Positions 16,087 through 25,876 of a stretch of DNA of 64,000 bases are shown piece after piece. The notes under the pieces were generated by a model, which saw only the letters and a program-made list of their open reading frames with translations, was not told the origin of the DNA and made no database searches. Position numbers and translations under genes: made by a program. Source of the stretch: Collimonas sp. OK412 (lineage in GTDB: Bacteria > Pseudomonadota > Gammaproteobacteria > Burkholderiales > Burkholderiaceae_D); the NCBI RefSeq assembly GCF_900112135.1, contig NZ_FOLC01000004.1:1-64000 (forward strand), given 5' to 3'. Positions within the stretch are counted from its first letter, which is position 1, and each line of letters begins with the position of its first letter.

Positions 16087-17280
16087 ATGGCAAAAGGCAA
16101 GTTTGAGCGGACCAAGCCGCACGTCAACGTTGGCACTATCGGCCACGTCGACCACGGCAAGACCACGCTGACAGCAGCGATCGCGACAGTATTGTCGAAG
16201 AAGTTTGGCGGCGAAGCCAAAGCATACGATCAGATTGACGCAGCGCCAGAAGAAAAAGCGCGCGGCATCACGATCAACACAGCGCACGTTGAATACGAAA
16301 CTGCCAACCGCCACTACGCCCACGTTGACTGCCCAGGCCATGCTGACTATGTGAAGAACATGATCACCGGCGCGGCACAGATGGACGGTGCGATCCTGGT
16401 TTGCTCGGCAGCTGACGGCCCGATGCCACAGACCCGTGAGCACATCCTGTTGTCGCGCCAAGTTGGCGTGCCATACATTATCGTGTTCCTGAACAAAGCC
16501 GACATGGTCGACGACGAAGAGTTGCTCGAGCTGGTTGAAATGGAAGTGCGTGAGCTGTTGACCAAGTATGATTTCCCAGGCGACGACCTGCCAATCATCA
16601 AGGGTTCGGCGAAACTGGCGCTGGAAGGCGACACTGGTCCTCTGGGCGAGCAAGCGATCATGGCTCTGGCTGAAGCGCTGGATACTTACATCCCGACACC
16701 GGAACGTGCTGTTGACGGCGCTTTCCTGCTGCCAGTGGAAGACGTATTCTCGATCTCGGGCCGCGGTACTGTTGTCACTGGTCGTATCGAGCGCGGTATC
16801 GTCAAGGTTGGCGAAGCGCTGCAAATCATCGGTATCCGTGATACACAAGATACAACATGTACTGGCGTTGAAATGTTCCGCAAGCTGCTGGACCAAGGTC
16901 AAGCGGGCGACAACGTTGGTGTGTTGCTGCGCGGTACCAAACGTGAAGACGTAGAGCGGGGCCAAGTGCTGGCCAAGCCAGGTTCGATCAAGCCGCACAA
17001 GCATTTCACAGGCGAGATCTATGTTCTGTCGAAAGACGAAGGCGGCCGTCATACACCGTTCTTCAACAACTATCGTCCACAGTTCTACTTCCGTACAACG
17101 GACGTGACTGGTTCGATCGAGTTGCCAAAGGACAAGGAAATGGTCATGCCTGGCGATAACGTGTCGATCACAGTGATGCTGATCAACCCGATCGCGATGG
17201 AAGAAGGCCTGCGTTTCGCGATCCGCGAAGGTGGCCGTACCGTTGGTGCAGGTGTTGTCGCCAAGATCCTGGCTGACTAA
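16087..17280 (+). CDS. tuf: elongation factor Tu
   Basis: 397 residues. It is the GTPase that delivers aminoacyl-tRNA to the ribosome. The G-domain motifs are GHVDHGKT (P-loop), DCPGHADY and NKAD, with the effector segment [13 protein letters not shown]. Beta-barrel domains 2 and 3 follow and the protein ends [12 protein letters not shown] ggag site lies 7 bases before the ATG. Its upstream neighbours (tRNA-Tyr/Gly/Thr) are those of a tufB locus, while its downstream neighbour rpsJ is that of a tufA (str-S10) locus, so this copy joins two contexts. Confidence 0.98.
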   Translation: MAKGKFERTKPHVNVGTIGHVDHGKTTLTAAIATVLSKKFGGEAKAYDQIDAAPEEKARGITINTAHVEYETANRHYAHVDCPGHADYVKNMITGAAQMDGAILVCSAADGPMPQTREHILLSRQVGVPYIIVFLNKADMVDDEELLELVEMEVRELLTKYDFPGDDLPIIKGSAKLALEGDTGPLGEQAIMALAEALDTYIPTPERAVDGAFLLPVEDVFSISGRGTVVTGRIERGIVKVGEALQIIGIRDTQDTTCTGVEMFRKLLDQGQAGDNVGVLLRGTKREDVERGQVLAKPGSIKPHKHFTGEIYVLSKDEGGRHTPFFNNYRPQFYFRTTDVTGSIELPKDKEMVMPGDNVSITVMLINPIAMEEGLRFAIREGGRTVGAGVVAKILAD

Positions 17281-17340
17281 TAGTAGTTGTAGTGCAACAA
17301 GCAAGCCGCCTTGGCGGTTTGCTGTCAACGTAACAATATG

Positions 17341-17373
17341 CCGTGGGTGGCGTTCATCCACGGTTCGTTCTTT
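17341..17373 (+). terminator. terminator-like hairpin between tuf and rpsJ
   Basis: ccgtgggtg (17341-17349) pairs with catccacgg (17355-17363), including one G-U, over a 5-base loop. It is followed by the T-rich ttcgttcttt, which runs up to the rpsJ ribosome site. A second stem, gcaagccgcc/ggcggtttgc, lies just upstream near 17303-17324. It could attenuate tuf read-through into the S10 genes. Confidence 0.5.
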
Positions 17374-17384
17374 AAAGGAAAATC

Positions 17385-17702
17385 ATGTCCGCTGCTAACC
17401 AAAAAATCCGTATCCGCCTGAAGGCGTTCGACTACAAGCTGATCGACCAGTCCGCACAGGAAATCGTTGATACAGCCAAGCGTACCGGTGCAGTTGTCAA
17501 AGGCCCGGTGCCTCTGCCGACACGTATCCAGCGTTTTGACGTCCTGCGTTCGCCGCACGTCAACAAGACATCGCGCGACCAGTTCGAAATCCGCACCCAC
17601 CAACGCCTGATGGACATCGTTGACCCAACCGACAAGACTGTCGATGCGTTGATGAAGCTGGACCTGCCAGCCGGCGTGGACGTAGAAATCAAACTGCAGT
17701 AA
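17385..17702 (+). CDS. rpsJ: 30S ribosomal protein S10 / NusE
   Basis: 105 residues. It is a small-subunit head protein that also works as NusE in antitermination complexes. Recognised by [26 protein letters not shown] and [20 protein letters not shown]. In the classical S10 operon rplC follows at once; here 265 bases with a hairpin and a promoter-like sequence intervene. An aaagg ribosome site precedes the ATG. Confidence 0.98.
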   Translation: MSAANQKIRIRLKAFDYKLIDQSAQEIVDTAKRTGAVVKGPVPLPTRIQRFDVLRSPHVNKTSRDQFEIRTHQRLMDIVDPTDKTVDALMKLDLPAGVDVEIKLQ

Positions 17703-17717
17703 GCCACAACAATTGCG

Positions 17718-17764
17718 GGACAGAGTTTAGGGGCCACCGCAGCGTGGCGAATTACTCTGTCCCC
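17718..17764 (+). promoter_or_regulatory. nested hairpin after rpsJ
   Basis: The outer stem gggacagagt (17718-17727) pairs with actctgtccc (17755-17764). Inside it gccac (17734-17738) pairs with gtggc (17745-17749). There is no T-run, so it is not a simple intrinsic terminator. It may protect the rpsJ 3' end or take part in regulation. Confidence 0.5.
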
Positions 17765-17833
17765 AACTGTTCAGTAGGTGTTGTAAATAAGGTGTGGCCG
17801 GTTAAAGTTTGACATACCACGACAAAGATGGTC

Positions 17834-17862
17834 TTGCAAATAAAAATTTACCCGGTTATACT
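17834..17862 (+). promoter_or_regulatory. candidate sigma70 promoter for rplC and following genes
   Basis: TTGCAA (17834-17839), a 17-base spacer, then TATACT (17857-17862). Transcription would begin near 17869 and leave a leader of about 100 bases before rplC. Confidence 0.6.
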
Positions 17863-17873
17863 GATCGGCTTCG

Positions 17874-17953
17874 GTGCAATTGCGGCGGCTTTCGTCTAGC
17901 AATTGCACTCATTTTAGTAGTACAAACATCAGCCCCGCCCAATCGTAGGCGGG
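17874..17953 (+). promoter_or_regulatory. structured rplC leader, candidate autoregulatory element
   Basis: Right after the predicted start point, gtgcaattgc (17874-17883) and gcaattgcac (17899-17908) form a perfect 10-bp stem with a 15-base loop. A second stem, cccgcc (17934-17939) with ggcggg (17948-17953), ends 3 bases before the ggag ribosome site of rplC. In E. coli the S10 leader upstream of rpsJ is bound by L4; a displaced equivalent here is an inference. Confidence 0.45.
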
Positions 17954-17967
17954 AATGGAGAAAAACA

Positions 17968-18624
17968 ATGAGCCTAGGCCTTGTTGGTCGCAAGGTTGGT
18001 ATGATGCGCATCTTCACGGAAGATGGGGATTCGATCCCTGTAACCGTGCTGGACGTGTCGAACAACCGCGTGACCCAAATCAAAACGCCTGAAACAGACG
18101 GTTATACCGCTGTTCAAGTTGCATTCGGTCAGCGTCGCGCTTCACGCGTGACTAAAGCTGCTGCTGGTCACTACGCCAAAGCTGGCGTCGAGGCTGGTAC
18201 CATCCTCAGAGAATTCCGCATTGATTCAACCAAGGCTTCCGAGCTGAAGGCCGGCGAAGTTATCGCTGCCAGCCTGTTCGAAGTCGGTCAAAAGGTTGAC
18301 GTTCAAGGTGTCTCGATCGGTAAGGGTTACGCTGGTACCATCAAGCGTCACAACTTTGCATCCGGTCGTGCCAGCCACGGTAACTCCCGTTCGCATAATG
18401 TCCCAGGTTCCATCGGTATGGCGCAGGATCCAGGTCGCGTTTTCCCTGGTAAGCGCATGACCGGTCACATGGGTGACGTTACTGTAACCACGCAAAACCT
18501 CGAAATCGCACGTGTTGACGCTGAGCGCCAACTGCTGCTGGTCAAGGGCGCGGTTCCAGGTGCTAAGAACGGCCAAGTTGTGGTTAGCCCTGCGATCAAA
18601 ATCAAAGCTAAGAAGGGAGCCTAA
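17968..18624 (+). CDS. rplC: 50S ribosomal protein L3
   Basis: 218 residues, starting [16 protein letters not shown], with the [23 protein letters not shown] segment whose extended loop reaches toward the peptidyl-transferase centre in L3 proteins. A ggag site stands 7 bases before ATG 17968; the frame is open upstream to 17809 but without similarity. It is the first gene of the continuous block that runs to rpsQ, with a 3-base gap to rplD. Confidence 0.97.
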   Translation: MSLGLVGRKVGMMRIFTEDGDSIPVTVLDVSNNRVTQIKTPETDGYTAVQVAFGQRRASRVTKAAAGHYAKAGVEAGTILREFRIDSTKASELKAGEVIAASLFEVGQKVDVQGVSIGKGYAGTIKRHNFASGRASHGNSRSHNVPGSIGMAQDPGRVFPGKRMTGHMGDVTVTTQNLEIARVDAERQLLLVKGAVPGAKNGQVVVSPAIKIKAKKGA

Positions 18625-18627
18625 TTC

Positions 18628-19248
18628 ATGGAACTCAAGCTCCTGAATGACCAAGGTCAAGCTGCTTCGAACGTTGCTGCTCCGGATACCATTTTCGGCC
18701 GCGACTACAACGAAGCTCTGATTCACCAGGTCGTAGTTGCTTACCAGGCTAACGCTCGCAGCGGTAACCGTAAGCAAAAAGACCGTGAAGAAGTTCATCA
18801 CACGACTAAAAAGCCATGGCGCCAAAAGGGCACTGGCCGCGCGCGTGCCGGTATGTCGTCTTCGCCACTGTGGCGCGGCGGTGGTCGGATTTTCCCGAAC
18901 TCGCCTGACGAAAACTTCACGCACAAAGTAAACAAGAAGATGTATCGCGCAGGTCTCTGCTCGATTCTGTCGCAGTTGGCACGCGAAGGTCGTCTGTCGG
19001 TCGTCGAGAACTTCTCGGTTGAAGCGCCAAAGACCAAATTGCTGTCGCAAAAGCTGAAGACCATGGGTCTGGATTCCGTGTTGGTGATTACCGACAACCT
19101 GGAAGAAAACCTGTTGTTGGCGTCGCGTAACCTGCCAGGCTTCCTGGTATGTGAGCCACGTCACGCTGACCCAGTATCGCTTGTGTTCTACAAGAAGATC
19201 CTGATCACCAAGCAAGCTTTGGCTAAGATTGAGGAGATGCTGGCATGA
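18628..19248 (+). CDS. rplD: 50S ribosomal protein L4
   Basis: 206 residues. The conserved exit-tunnel loop region reads [26 protein letters not shown] (about 63-88). In E. coli L4 also represses the S10 operon by acting on its leader. The gene follows rplC after 3 bases and overlaps rplW by 4 (ATGA). Confidence 0.97.
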   Translation: MELKLLNDQGQAASNVAAPDTIFGRDYNEALIHQVVVAYQANARSGNRKQKDREEVHHTTKKPWRQKGTGRARAGMSSSPLWRGGGRIFPNSPDENFTHKVNKKMYRAGLCSILSQLAREGRLSVVENFSVEAPKTKLLSQKLKTMGLDSVLVITDNLEENLLLASRNLPGFLVCEPRHADPVSLVFYKKILITKQALAKIEEMLA

Positions 19249-19562
19249 ACGCATTAGTTAAACATAGCGAAGAGCGCTTGATGAAAGTGCTGCTGGCGCC
19301 GGTCATTTCCGAAAAGGCAACGATGGTTGCGGAGAAAAACGAGCAAGTCGTTTTCCGTATCGCACCAGACGCTACCAAGCTGGAAGTCAAGGCTGCTGTC
19401 GAACTGCTCTTCAAAGTTCAGGTTGAGTCGGTGCAGGTTGCCAATCGCCAGGGTAAGCAAAAGCGTAGCGGCAAGACCATGGGTCGCCGCAACCACACCC
19501 GTCGCGCATTCGTATGCTTGAAGCCGGGTCAAGAGATCAACTTCACCGAGGAGGCTAAATAA
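19245..19562 (+). CDS. rplW: 50S ribosomal protein L23
   Basis: 105 residues. L23 lies at the tunnel exit and is the docking point for trigger factor and SRP. It shows [45 protein letters not shown] and [11 protein letters not shown]. It overlaps rplD by 4 bases and its stop overlaps the rplB ATG by one base, indicating translational coupling. A second ATG at 19281 ([12 protein letters not shown]) is a possible alternative start. Confidence 0.97.
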   Translation: MNALVKHSEERLMKVLLAPVISEKATMVAEKNEQVVFRIAPDATKLEVKAAVELLFKVQVESVQVANRQGKQKRSGKTMGRRNHTRRAFVCLKPGQEINFTEEAK

Positions 19563-20389
19563 TGGCACTCGTTAAAGTTAAACCAACCTCGCCGGGCCGC
19601 CGTGGCATGGTCAAGGTCGTTAATCCCGACCTGTACAAAGGCCGTCCATTTGCTGCCCTGATCGAGAAGAAGTCGAAAACAGCTGGTCGTAACAACAACG
19701 GTCATATCACTACTCGCCACATCGGCGGTGGTCATAAGCAACATTACCGTCTGATCGACTTCAAGCGCACCAAGGATGGCATTCCAGCGAAAGTGGAACG
19801 TATCGAATACGATCCAAACCGCACTGCGAATATCGCCCTGTTGTGCTACGCCGACGGCGAGCGTCACTACATCATCGCCACCAAGGGCATGGCTGTAGGC
19901 GACCAGGTAATGAGCGGCTCGGAAGCGCCGATCAAATCCGGCAACTGCCTGCCAATCCGTAACATTCCGGTTGGTACGATTCTGCATTGCGTCGAAATGC
20001 TGCCAGGTAAGGGCGCCCAGATGGCCCGTACCGCCGGCGCCGGCGTTGTGCTGATGGCTCGTGAAGGTACTTACGCTCAGATTCGTTTGCGTTCCGGTGA
20101 AGTTCGCCGTGTTCACATCGAATGCCGCGCAACCGTAGGCGAAGTCGGCAATGCCGAACACAGCCTGCGCAAGATCGGTAAAGCGGGTGCGATGCGTTGG
20201 CGTGGTGTTCGTCCTACCGTTCGCGGTGTGGTCATGAACCCGGTTGACCATCCTCACGGTGGTGGTGAAGGCAAGACCGCAGCTGGTCGTCATCCAGTTT
20301 CGCCATGGGGTCAACAGACTAAGGGCAAGAAGACACGCAGCAACAAGCGTACTACTTCCATGATCGTCTCGCGCCGTGGCAAGAAATAA
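19562..20389 (+). CDS. rplB: 50S ribosomal protein L2
   Basis: 275 residues. L2 is needed for subunit association and peptidyl transfer. It shows [21 protein letters not shown], and the late [17 protein letters not shown] with the conserved histidine region important for activity, then a basic C-tail. It overlaps the rplW stop by one base and is followed by rpsS after 10 bases. Confidence 0.98.
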   Translation: MALVKVKPTSPGRRGMVKVVNPDLYKGRPFAALIEKKSKTAGRNNNGHITTRHIGGGHKQHYRLIDFKRTKDGIPAKVERIEYDPNRTANIALLCYADGERHYIIATKGMAVGDQVMSGSEAPIKSGNCLPIRNIPVGTILHCVEMLPGKGAQMARTAGAGVVLMAREGTYAQIRLRSGEVRRVHIECRATVGEVGNAEHSLRKIGKAGAMRWRGVRPTVRGVVMNPVDHPHGGGEGKTAAGRHPVSPWGQQTKGKKTRSNKRTTSMIVSRRGKK

Positions 20390-20399
20390 GGGGTAACAC

Positions 20400-20675
20400 A
20401 TGACACGTTCATTGAAAAAAGGGCCGTTCTGCGACGCCCATCTGGTGAAAAAAGTTGAAACTGCGCAAGCAGTCAAAGACAAAAAGCCAATCAAGACTTG
20501 GTCCCGTCGCTCGACCATCATGCCGGATTTTATCGGTCTGACGATTGCTGTGCATAACGGCAAGCAACACGTCCCGGTATATGTGTCCGAGAACATGGTT
20601 GGTCACAAGCTCGGCGAATTCGCGCTGACCCGTACGTTCAAGGGTCATGCTGCTGATAAGAAGGCTAAGAAATAA
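20400..20675 (+). CDS. rpsS: 30S ribosomal protein S19
   Basis: 91 residues, starting [19 protein letters not shown], then [23 protein letters not shown] and the [16 protein letters not shown] signature. S19 sits in the 30S head beside S13. Spacings of 10 bases upstream and 6 downstream keep it in the S10 unit. Confidence 0.98.
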   Translation: MTRSLKKGPFCDAHLVKKVETAQAVKDKKPIKTWSRRSTIMPDFIGLTIAVHNGKQHVPVYVSENMVGHKLGEFALTRTFKGHAADKKAKK

Positions 20676-20681
20676 GGTCCG

Positions 20682-21014
20682 ATGATGGAAACTAAAGCTA
20701 CCCTCCGCGGTGTGCGCCTTTCGGCTCAAAAGGGCCGTTTGGTCGCCGACCTGATTCGCGGCAAAAAAATTGATCAAGCACTTAACATCCTGGCCTTCAG
20801 CCCGAAAAAAGGTGCAGCTATCATCAAGCGTGTTCTGGAATCCGCAATTGCGAATGCCGAACACAATGACGGTGCTGATATCGACGAGCTGAAAGTCACG
20901 ACGATATATGTGGAAAAAGGTTCGGTCCTCAAGCGCTTCACAGCGCGTGCAAAAGGCCGTGGCGATCGTATCTCGAAGCAATCCTGTCACATTTACGTGA
21001 CTGTCGGAAACTAA
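20682..21014 (+). CDS. rplV: 50S ribosomal protein L22
   Basis: 110 residues, with [23 protein letters not shown] and the tunnel-wall hairpin region [28 protein letters not shown]22 lines the exit tunnel near macrolide sites. Two adjacent ATG codons (20682 and 20685) are possible starts; an aaggt site fits the first. rpsC starts 9 bases later. Confidence 0.97.
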   Translation: MMETKATLRGVRLSAQKGRLVADLIRGKKIDQALNILAFSPKKGAAIIKRVLESAIANAEHNDGADIDELKVTTIYVEKGSVLKRFTARAKGRGDRISKQSCHIYVTVGN

Positions 21015-21023
21015 GGAGTCACG

Positions 21024-21869
21024 ATGGGACAGAAGATTCATCCAACCGGTTTTCGCCTTGCGGTTACACGTAACTGGGGATCCCGCTGGTATGCAGGCAA
21101 CAGCAATTTTGCCCAAATGCTCGGCGAAGATCTGAAAGTACGCGCTTTCCTCAAGAAAAAACTGAAGAACGCATCGGTCGGCCGCGTTGTTATCGAGCGT
21201 CCTGCAAAGAACGCACGCATCACGATTTACAGCTCGCGTCCTGGTGTTGTTATTGGTAAAAAAGGCGAAGACATCGAAGTACTGAAGTCGGCGCTGACCA
21301 AGCTGATGGGTGTGCCGGTTCACGTTAATATCGAAGAAATTCGTAAACCTGAAATCGACGCACAGCTGATCGCTGATTCGATCGCGCAACAGCTCGAAAA
21401 ACGCATCATGTTCCGCCGCGCGATGAAACGTGCGATGCAGAACGCAATGCGTCTGGGCGCGCAAGGGATCAAGATCATGTCGTCCGGCCGTCTGAACGGT
21501 ATCGAAATCGCACGTACTGAATGGTACCGCGAAGGTCGTGTACCACTTCACACGCTGCGCGCTGACATCGACTACGGTTTCGGCGAAGCTGAAACCACGT
21601 ACGGCATTATCGGCATCAAAGTCTGGGTTTACAAGGGCGATCGTCTGGCTAACGGCGAAGCGCCGGTAATCGACGTACCTAACGACGACGACAAGAAACG
21701 CCGTGGTCCACGTCGTGATGATGGCAAACCAGCTGGTCGTCCACGTGCTAAAACTACAACGGCAGGTCCAGGAGCGCCAGCTGCGCGTCCAGCCCGTGCC
21801 AAGAAGCCGGATGGCGCTGCTGAAGGTGTTGTTGCTGTTGCTGCGCCGGCTGAGAAAGCAGGAGAATAA
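21024..21869 (+). CDS. rpsC: 30S ribosomal protein S3, with basic Ala/Pro-rich tail
   Basis: 281 residues. The N-terminal and KH domains include [17 protein letters not shown] and the KH loop [11 protein letters not shown], and the C-terminal S3 domain contains [23 protein letters not shown]3 helps form the mRNA entry channel. After about residue 215 comes a low-complexity tail rich in Arg, Lys, Ala, Pro and Gly ([20 protein letters not shown] onward), making it about 50 residues longer than E. coli S3. rplP begins 2 bases after the stop. Confidence 0.96.
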   Translation: MGQKIHPTGFRLAVTRNWGSRWYAGNSNFAQMLGEDLKVRAFLKKKLKNASVGRVVIERPAKNARITIYSSRPGVVIGKKGEDIEVLKSALTKLMGVPVHVNIEEIRKPEIDAQLIADSIAQQLEKRIMFRRAMKRAMQNAMRLGAQGIKIMSSGRLNGIEIARTEWYREGRVPLHTLRADIDYGFGEAETTYGIIGIKVWVYKGDRLANGEAPVIDVPNDDDKKRRGPRRDDGKPAGRPRAKTTTAGPGAPAARPARAKKPDGAAEGVVAVAAPAEKAGE

Positions 21870-21871
21870 TC

Positions 21872-22291
21872 ATGCTGCAACCAGCACGCAGAAAATATCG
21901 TAAAGAGCAAAAGGGCCGCAACAAAGGCATTTCGCATTCGCGCGGCACTGCCGTGTCGTTCGGCGAATTTGGCTTGAAGGCGATCGGCCGCGGTCGTATC
22001 ACCGCGCGCCAGATTGAGGCAGCTCGTCGCGCAATGACCCGTCATATCAAACGGGGTGGTCGTATCTGGATCCGCATTTTCCCGGATAAGCCAATTTCGC
22101 AAAAGCCTGCTGAAGTCCGGATGGGTAACGGTAAGGGTAATCCCGAGTACTACGTGGCTGAAATCCAGCCAGGTAAAGTGCTGTACGAGATGGATGGCGT
22201 CGACGAAGCTCTGGCGCGTGAGGCATTCCGTTTGGCTGCAGCTAAATTGCCGCTTTTGACCACGTTCGTCGTGCGTCAAGTTGGCCAATAA
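21872..22291 (+). CDS. rplP: 50S ribosomal protein L16
   Basis: 139 residues, starting [17 protein letters not shown], with the [24 protein letters not shown] segment and [21 protein letters not shown]16 helps position the A-site tRNA near the peptidyl-transferase centre. Spacing is tight: 2 bases after rpsC and 12 before rpmC, with a ggag site for the latter. Confidence 0.98.
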   Translation: MLQPARRKYRKEQKGRNKGISHSRGTAVSFGEFGLKAIGRGRITARQIEAARRAMTRHIKRGGRIWIRIFPDKPISQKPAEVRMGNGKGNPEYYVAEIQPGKVLYEMDGVDEALAREAFRLAAAKLPLLTTFVVRQVGQ

Positions 22292-22303
22292 TTGGAGTGA
22301 ATC

Positions 22304-22495
22304 ATGAAAGCATCTGAACTCCGCGACAAAGATCAAGCGGCCTTGACGAAAGAGCTGAACGAGTTGCTGAAGGCGCAGTTTAGCCTTCGCATGCAAATCG
22401 CTACTCAGCAATTGAGCAATACGTCGCAATTGAAGAAAGTTCGTCGCGATATAGCACGGGTCAAGACCGTCATCAATTCGAAGGGCGCCCTGTAA
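22304..22495 (+). CDS. rpmC: 50S ribosomal protein L29
   Basis: 63 residues forming the usual helical hairpin: [21 protein letters not shown] and then [29 protein letters not shown] (read in parts). L29 lies by L23 at the tunnel exit. Its stop overlaps the rpsQ ATG by one base (taATG), so the two are coupled. Confidence 0.97.
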   Translation: MKASELRDKDQAALTKELNELLKAQFSLRMQIATQQLSNTSQLKKVRRDIARVKTVINSKGAL

Positions 22496-22767
22496 TGAAC
22501 GATCAAGTGAAACAAGCGCTCAAGCGCACGCTGGTTGGTAAAGTTGTGTCCGATAAAATGGACAAGACTGTTACCGTCCTGATCGAACGCCACGTCAAGC
22601 ATCCTCTGTATGGCAAAATCATCGTGCGTACTAACAAGTACCATGCACATGACGAAACCAACCAGGCCAAGGAAGGCGACGTAGTCGAGATCCAAGAAGG
22701 ACGTCCAATCTCCAAGACTAAAGCTTGGAGCGTGACACGTGTGGTACAAGTGGCACAAGTCCTGTAA
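22495..22767 (+). CDS. rpsQ: 30S ribosomal protein S17
   Basis: 90 residues, an OB-fold protein with [32 protein letters not shown] and [17 protein letters not shown]. It closes the S10 block, as in E. coli. It is followed by a 216-base gap with a strong hairpin before rplN. Confidence 0.98.
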   Translation: MNDQVKQALKRTLVGKVVSDKMDKTVTVLIERHVKHPLYGKIIVRTNKYHAHDETNQAKEGDVVEIQEGRPISKTKAWSVTRVVQVAQVL

Positions 22768-22779
22768 GTATTTGTTGCG

Positions 22780-22811
22780 AGCCAAGCATTTTGATGTAAT
22801 AATGCTTGGCT
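22780..22811 (+). promoter_or_regulatory. strong hairpin at the S10/spc boundary
   Basis: agccaagcatt (22780-22790) pairs perfectly with aatgcttggct (22801-22811) across a 10-base loop; the stem can extend through gcg/cgc with a one-base bulge. It lacks a T-run. The position, right after rpsQ, is where the S10 operon ends in E. coli. The rest of the 216-base gap (to 22983) holds no gene that I recognise; I found no strong promoter match in it. Confidence 0.55.
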
Positions 22812-22983
22812 TCGCTCCTGTTGGCTTCCAATAAGAGCGAAATAAACACCCTGCAGTATCTAGCAAGAAGTTTTGGAAGTCGTCCACCTAAGCAGTGCGC
22901 TCAGCAGAGTTGCCCTGACAGGACCAAGACTGACCGTAAATCCGCATCGTGCGGCAGCGAGTTAAGTTGGGAAAGAAAATATT

Positions 22984-23352
22984 ATGATTCAAACGGAAAG
23001 CCGGCTCGAAGTAGCCGACAACACTGGTGCACGCGAAGTTATGTGTATCAAAGTTCTGGGTGGTTCCAAGCGTCGCTATGCCAGCATTGGTGATGTGATC
23101 AAGGTTACCGTCAAAGTGGCAGCGCCACGTGGTCGCGTCAAAAAAGGCGAGATCTATAACGCCGTTGTCGTGCGGACCGCTAAAGGTGTTCGCCGTCAAG
23201 ATGGTTCGTTGGTCAAGTTCGATGGCAATGCAGCAGTGCTGCTGAACGCGAAGCTTGAGCCAATTGGTACGCGTATTTTTGGACCAGTCACTCGTGAACT
23301 GCGCACTGAGCGCTTCATGAAGATTGTGTCGCTCGCGCCTGAAGTGCTGTAA
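22984..23352 (+). CDS. rplN: 50S ribosomal protein L14
   Basis: 122 residues, with [28 protein letters not shown] and the [22 protein letters not shown] segment. L14 contributes to intersubunit bridges and binds the silencing factor RsfS. As first gene of the spc group it follows a structured 216-base gap. rplX starts 9 bases after. Confidence 0.98.
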   Translation: MIQTESRLEVADNTGAREVMCIKVLGGSKRRYASIGDVIKVTVKVAAPRGRVKKGEIYNAVVVRTAKGVRRQDGSLVKFDGNAAVLLNAKLEPIGTRIFGPVTRELRTERFMKIVSLAPEVL

Positions 23353-23361
23353 GGAGTCGAG

Positions 23362-23676
23362 ATGGATAAGATTCGGAAAAGCGACGAAGTAATCGTCCTG
23401 ACTGGTAAAGACAAGGGCAAGCGCGGTGTTGTTAAGCAACGCGTTGATGCTAACCATGTTGTCGTAGAAGGCATCAACGTTGCTAAAAAAGCAACCAAGC
23501 CGAACCCGATGACTGGTGTAACTGGTGGCATCATTGACAAGTTGATGCCAATTCACGTGTCAAATGTGGCGTTGTTCAACGCTGCAACTGGCAAGGCAGA
23601 TCGCGTTGGTTTTAAAGATGTGGATGGCAAGAAAGTCCGCGTTTTCAAGTCCAGTGGCGAAGTTGTTAAGGTTTAA
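23362..23676 (+). CDS. rplX: 50S ribosomal protein L24
   Basis: 104 residues with the KOW motif [20 protein letters not shown] at the N-terminus and [15 protein letters not shown] in the middle. L24 is an early assembly initiator of the large subunit. An aaggag site precedes the ATG, with 6 bases to rplE. Confidence 0.98.
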   Translation: MDKIRKSDEVIVLTGKDKGKRGVVKQRVDANHVVVEGINVAKKATKPNPMTGVTGGIIDKLMPIHVSNVALFNAATGKADRVGFKDVDGKKVRVFKSSGEVVKV

Positions 23677-23682
23677 GAGATC

Positions 23683-24222
23683 ATGGCCCGTCTCCAAGAA
23701 TTCTATAAAGAAAAAGTCGTTACCGACCTGACAGCGAAATACGCTTACAAGTCCGTAATGGAAGTGCCGCGCATCCTGAAGATCACCCTGAACATGGGTC
23801 TGTCGGAAGCGATTGCGGACAAGAAGATCATTGAACACGCTGTTGGCGATTTGACCAAGATTGCAGGTCAGAAGCCAGTCGTGACCAAGGCACGGAAAGC
23901 TATCGCGGGTTTCAAGATCCGTGAAGGCTATCCAATCGGTTGCATGGTTACATTGCGTGGCGCTCAGATGTACGAGTTCCTGGATCGCCTGATCACTGTC
24001 GCGCTGCCGCGCGTTCGTGACTTCCGTGGCGTTTCCGGTCGCGCATTTGACGGTCGTGGTAACTACAATATCGGTGTGAAAGAGCAGATCATTTTCCCCG
24101 AAATTGAGTACGACAAGATTGATGTGTTGCGTGGTATGAATATCAGTATCACGACGACTGCAAAGACCGACGACGAAGCAAAATCGCTTCTCGCCGCATT
24201 TAAATTTCCGTTCAGAAACTGA
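23683..24222 (+). CDS. rplE: 50S ribosomal protein L5
   Basis: 179 residues, with [49 protein letters not shown] and [19 protein letters not shown]5 binds 5S rRNA in the central protuberance and contacts the P-site tRNA. It sits 6 bases after rplX and 7 before rpsN. Confidence 0.98.
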   Translation: MARLQEFYKEKVVTDLTAKYAYKSVMEVPRILKITLNMGLSEAIADKKIIEHAVGDLTKIAGQKPVVTKARKAIAGFKIREGYPIGCMVTLRGAQMYEFLDRLITVALPRVRDFRGVSGRAFDGRGNYNIGVKEQIIFPEIEYDKIDVLRGMNISITTTAKTDDEAKSLLAAFKFPFRN

Positions 24223-24229
24223 GGTTGCC

Positions 24230-24535
24230 ATGGCAAAACTGGCACTGATTAACCGTGAACAAAAGCGCGCTGACCTGGTAAAGAAATACGCCGGCAAGCG
24301 TGCCGAGTTGAAGGCAATCATTGATGACCAATCGAAATCGGAAGAAGAGCGCTACGAAGCTCGCTTGAAATTGCAAGCGCTGCCACGTAACTCGGCTCCG
24401 ACACGTCAACGTAATCGTTGCTCCCTGACTGGTCGTCCACGTGGCACTTTCCGCAAGTTCGGTCTGGGCCGTATTAAGCTCCGTGAAATCGCCATGCGTG
24501 GCGAAATTCCGGGTATGACTAAAGCAAGCTGGTAA
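24230..24535 (+). CDS. rpsN: 30S ribosomal protein S14, zinc-free type
   Basis: 101 residues. It is the long, cysteine-poor form (no CxxC zinc ribbon), with [41 protein letters not shown] and the C-terminal [25 protein letters not shown]14 is in the 30S head. rpsH follows after 14 bases with an aggaga site. Confidence 0.98.
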   Translation: MAKLALINREQKRADLVKKYAGKRAELKAIIDDQSKSEEERYEARLKLQALPRNSAPTRQRNRCSLTGRPRGTFRKFGLGRIKLREIAMRGEIPGMTKASW

Positions 24536-24549
24536 TAGGAGAATATGCA

Positions 24550-24945
24550 ATGAGTATGAGCGATCCTATCGCCGATATGCTGACCCGTATCCGCAATGCG
24601 CAAGTAGTTCACAAGACAACCGTGGCAATGCCATCGTCGAAGGTCAAGATTGCGATTGCCAACGTCCTCAAGGACGAGGGTTACATTGAAGATTTCGCTG
24701 TCGCAGAAGAAGGCGGCAAAGCGGAACTCAAAATCGGTTTGAAGTATTACGCCGGCCGTCCTGTTATCGAACGTCTTGATCGTGTGTCCCGTCCAGGGCT
24801 GCGGATCTACAAGGGCAAAGATGACATCCCTAACGTGATGAACGGCTTAGGTGTGGCAATTATTTCGACACCTGCTGGTGTCATGACGGACCGCAAAGCG
24901 CGCGCAACCGGTGTCGGTGGCGAAGTTATTTGCTACGTCGCCTAA
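24550..24945 (+). CDS. rpsH: 30S ribosomal protein S8
   Basis: 131 residues: [43 protein letters not shown] and the end [28 protein letters not shown] (read in parts). S8 organises the central 16S domain and in E. coli represses the spc operon by binding near rplE. ATG 24550 has the best-spaced aggaga site; 24556 is an alternative. Confidence 0.98.
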   Translation: MSMSDPIADMLTRIRNAQVVHKTTVAMPSSKVKIAIANVLKDEGYIEDFAVAEEGGKAELKIGLKYYAGRPVIERLDRVSRPGLRIYKGKDDIPNVMNGLGVAIISTPAGVMTDRKARATGVGGEVICYVA

Positions 24946-24955
24946 GGAGTGCAAC

Positions 24956-25489
24956 ATGTCTCGTGTAGGTAAAATGCCGATTGCACTGCCAACTGGCGCG
25001 GAAGCGACCATTACAGCAGCGCAGATCACAGTTAAGGGCCCATTGGGCTCACTTTCCCAGGCTTTGAATGGCCTGGTAAAAATCGAAAACAACAACGGCA
25101 CGCTGAATTTCGCTGCCGCTGACGATAGCCGCGAAGCCAATGCGATGTCAGGCACCCTGCGTGCTCTGGTCAACAACATGGTCAATGGCGTAACCAAGGG
25201 TTTCGAAAAGAAGCTGAACCTGGTTGGCGTGGGTTTTCGTGCGCAAGCACAAGGTGACAAGTTGAATCTGTCGCTCGGTTTTTCGCATCCGGTGGTTCAC
25301 CAAATGCCGCAAGGCGTGACCGTGGCAACTCCGACGCAAACCGAGATCCTGATCAAGGGTATCGACAAGCAACGTGTTGGTCAGGTTGCTGCAGAAGTTC
25401 GTGCTTACCGCGAACCTGAGCCGTATAAGGGCAAGGGCGTTCGTTACTCGGACGAAGTGGTAATCCTTAAAGAAACCAAGAAGAAGTAA
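24956..25489 (+). CDS. rplF: 50S ribosomal protein L6
   Basis: 177 residues, starting [19 protein letters not shown]. Two similar domains contain [15 protein letters not shown] and [25 protein letters not shown], and the late [30 protein letters not shown] signature follows in parts. ATG 24956 has an aaggag site; an upstream in-frame start at 24911 would lie inside rpsH. rplR follows after 12 bases. Confidence 0.98.
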   Translation: MSRVGKMPIALPTGAEATITAAQITVKGPLGSLSQALNGLVKIENNNGTLNFAAADDSREANAMSGTLRALVNNMVNGVTKGFEKKLNLVGVGFRAQAQGDKLNLSLGFSHPVVHQMPQGVTVATPTQTEILIKGIDKQRVGQVAAEVRAYREPEPYKGKGVRYSDEVVILKETKKK

Positions 25490-25501
25490 TAGGGGTTGAC
25501 G

Positions 25502-25864
25502 ATGGATAAGAAACAATCACGTCTGCGCCGCTCACGCCAAACGCGTGCCAAGATCGCAGAGTTAAAGGTGAACCGCCTGGCAGTGCATCGCACCAACTTG
25601 CACATTTACGCCAGCATCATCGGCCCTGACGCTAAAGTGCTGGCTTCGGCCTCCACACTGGAAGCTGAAGTACGTGCAGAACTGGCCGGCAAGTCCGGTG
25701 CAGGCGGCAATACGGCAGCTGCATCTCTGGTTGGCAAGCGCGTTGCCGAGAAGGCACTGAAAGCAGGAGTTACCGAAGTTGCGTTTGATCGCTCCGGTTT
25801 CCGTTACCACGGCCGCGTCAAGGTGCTGGCAGATGCCGCCCGTGAAGCCGGTCTGAAGTTCTAA
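25502..25864 (+). CDS. rplR: 50S ribosomal protein L18
   Basis: 120 residues, starting [17 protein letters not shown], with [16 protein letters not shown] and [25 protein letters not shown]18 binds 5S rRNA with L5 and L25. I took ATG 25502 over an in-frame TTG at 25496. rpsE begins 12 bases downstream. Confidence 0.97.
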   Translation: MDKKQSRLRRSRQTRAKIAELKVNRLAVHRTNLHIYASIIGPDAKVLASASTLEAEVRAELAGKSGAGGNTAAASLVGKRVAEKALKAGVTEVAFDRSGFRYHGRVKVLADAAREAGLKF

Positions 25865-25876
25865 GGAAGAATCGTC

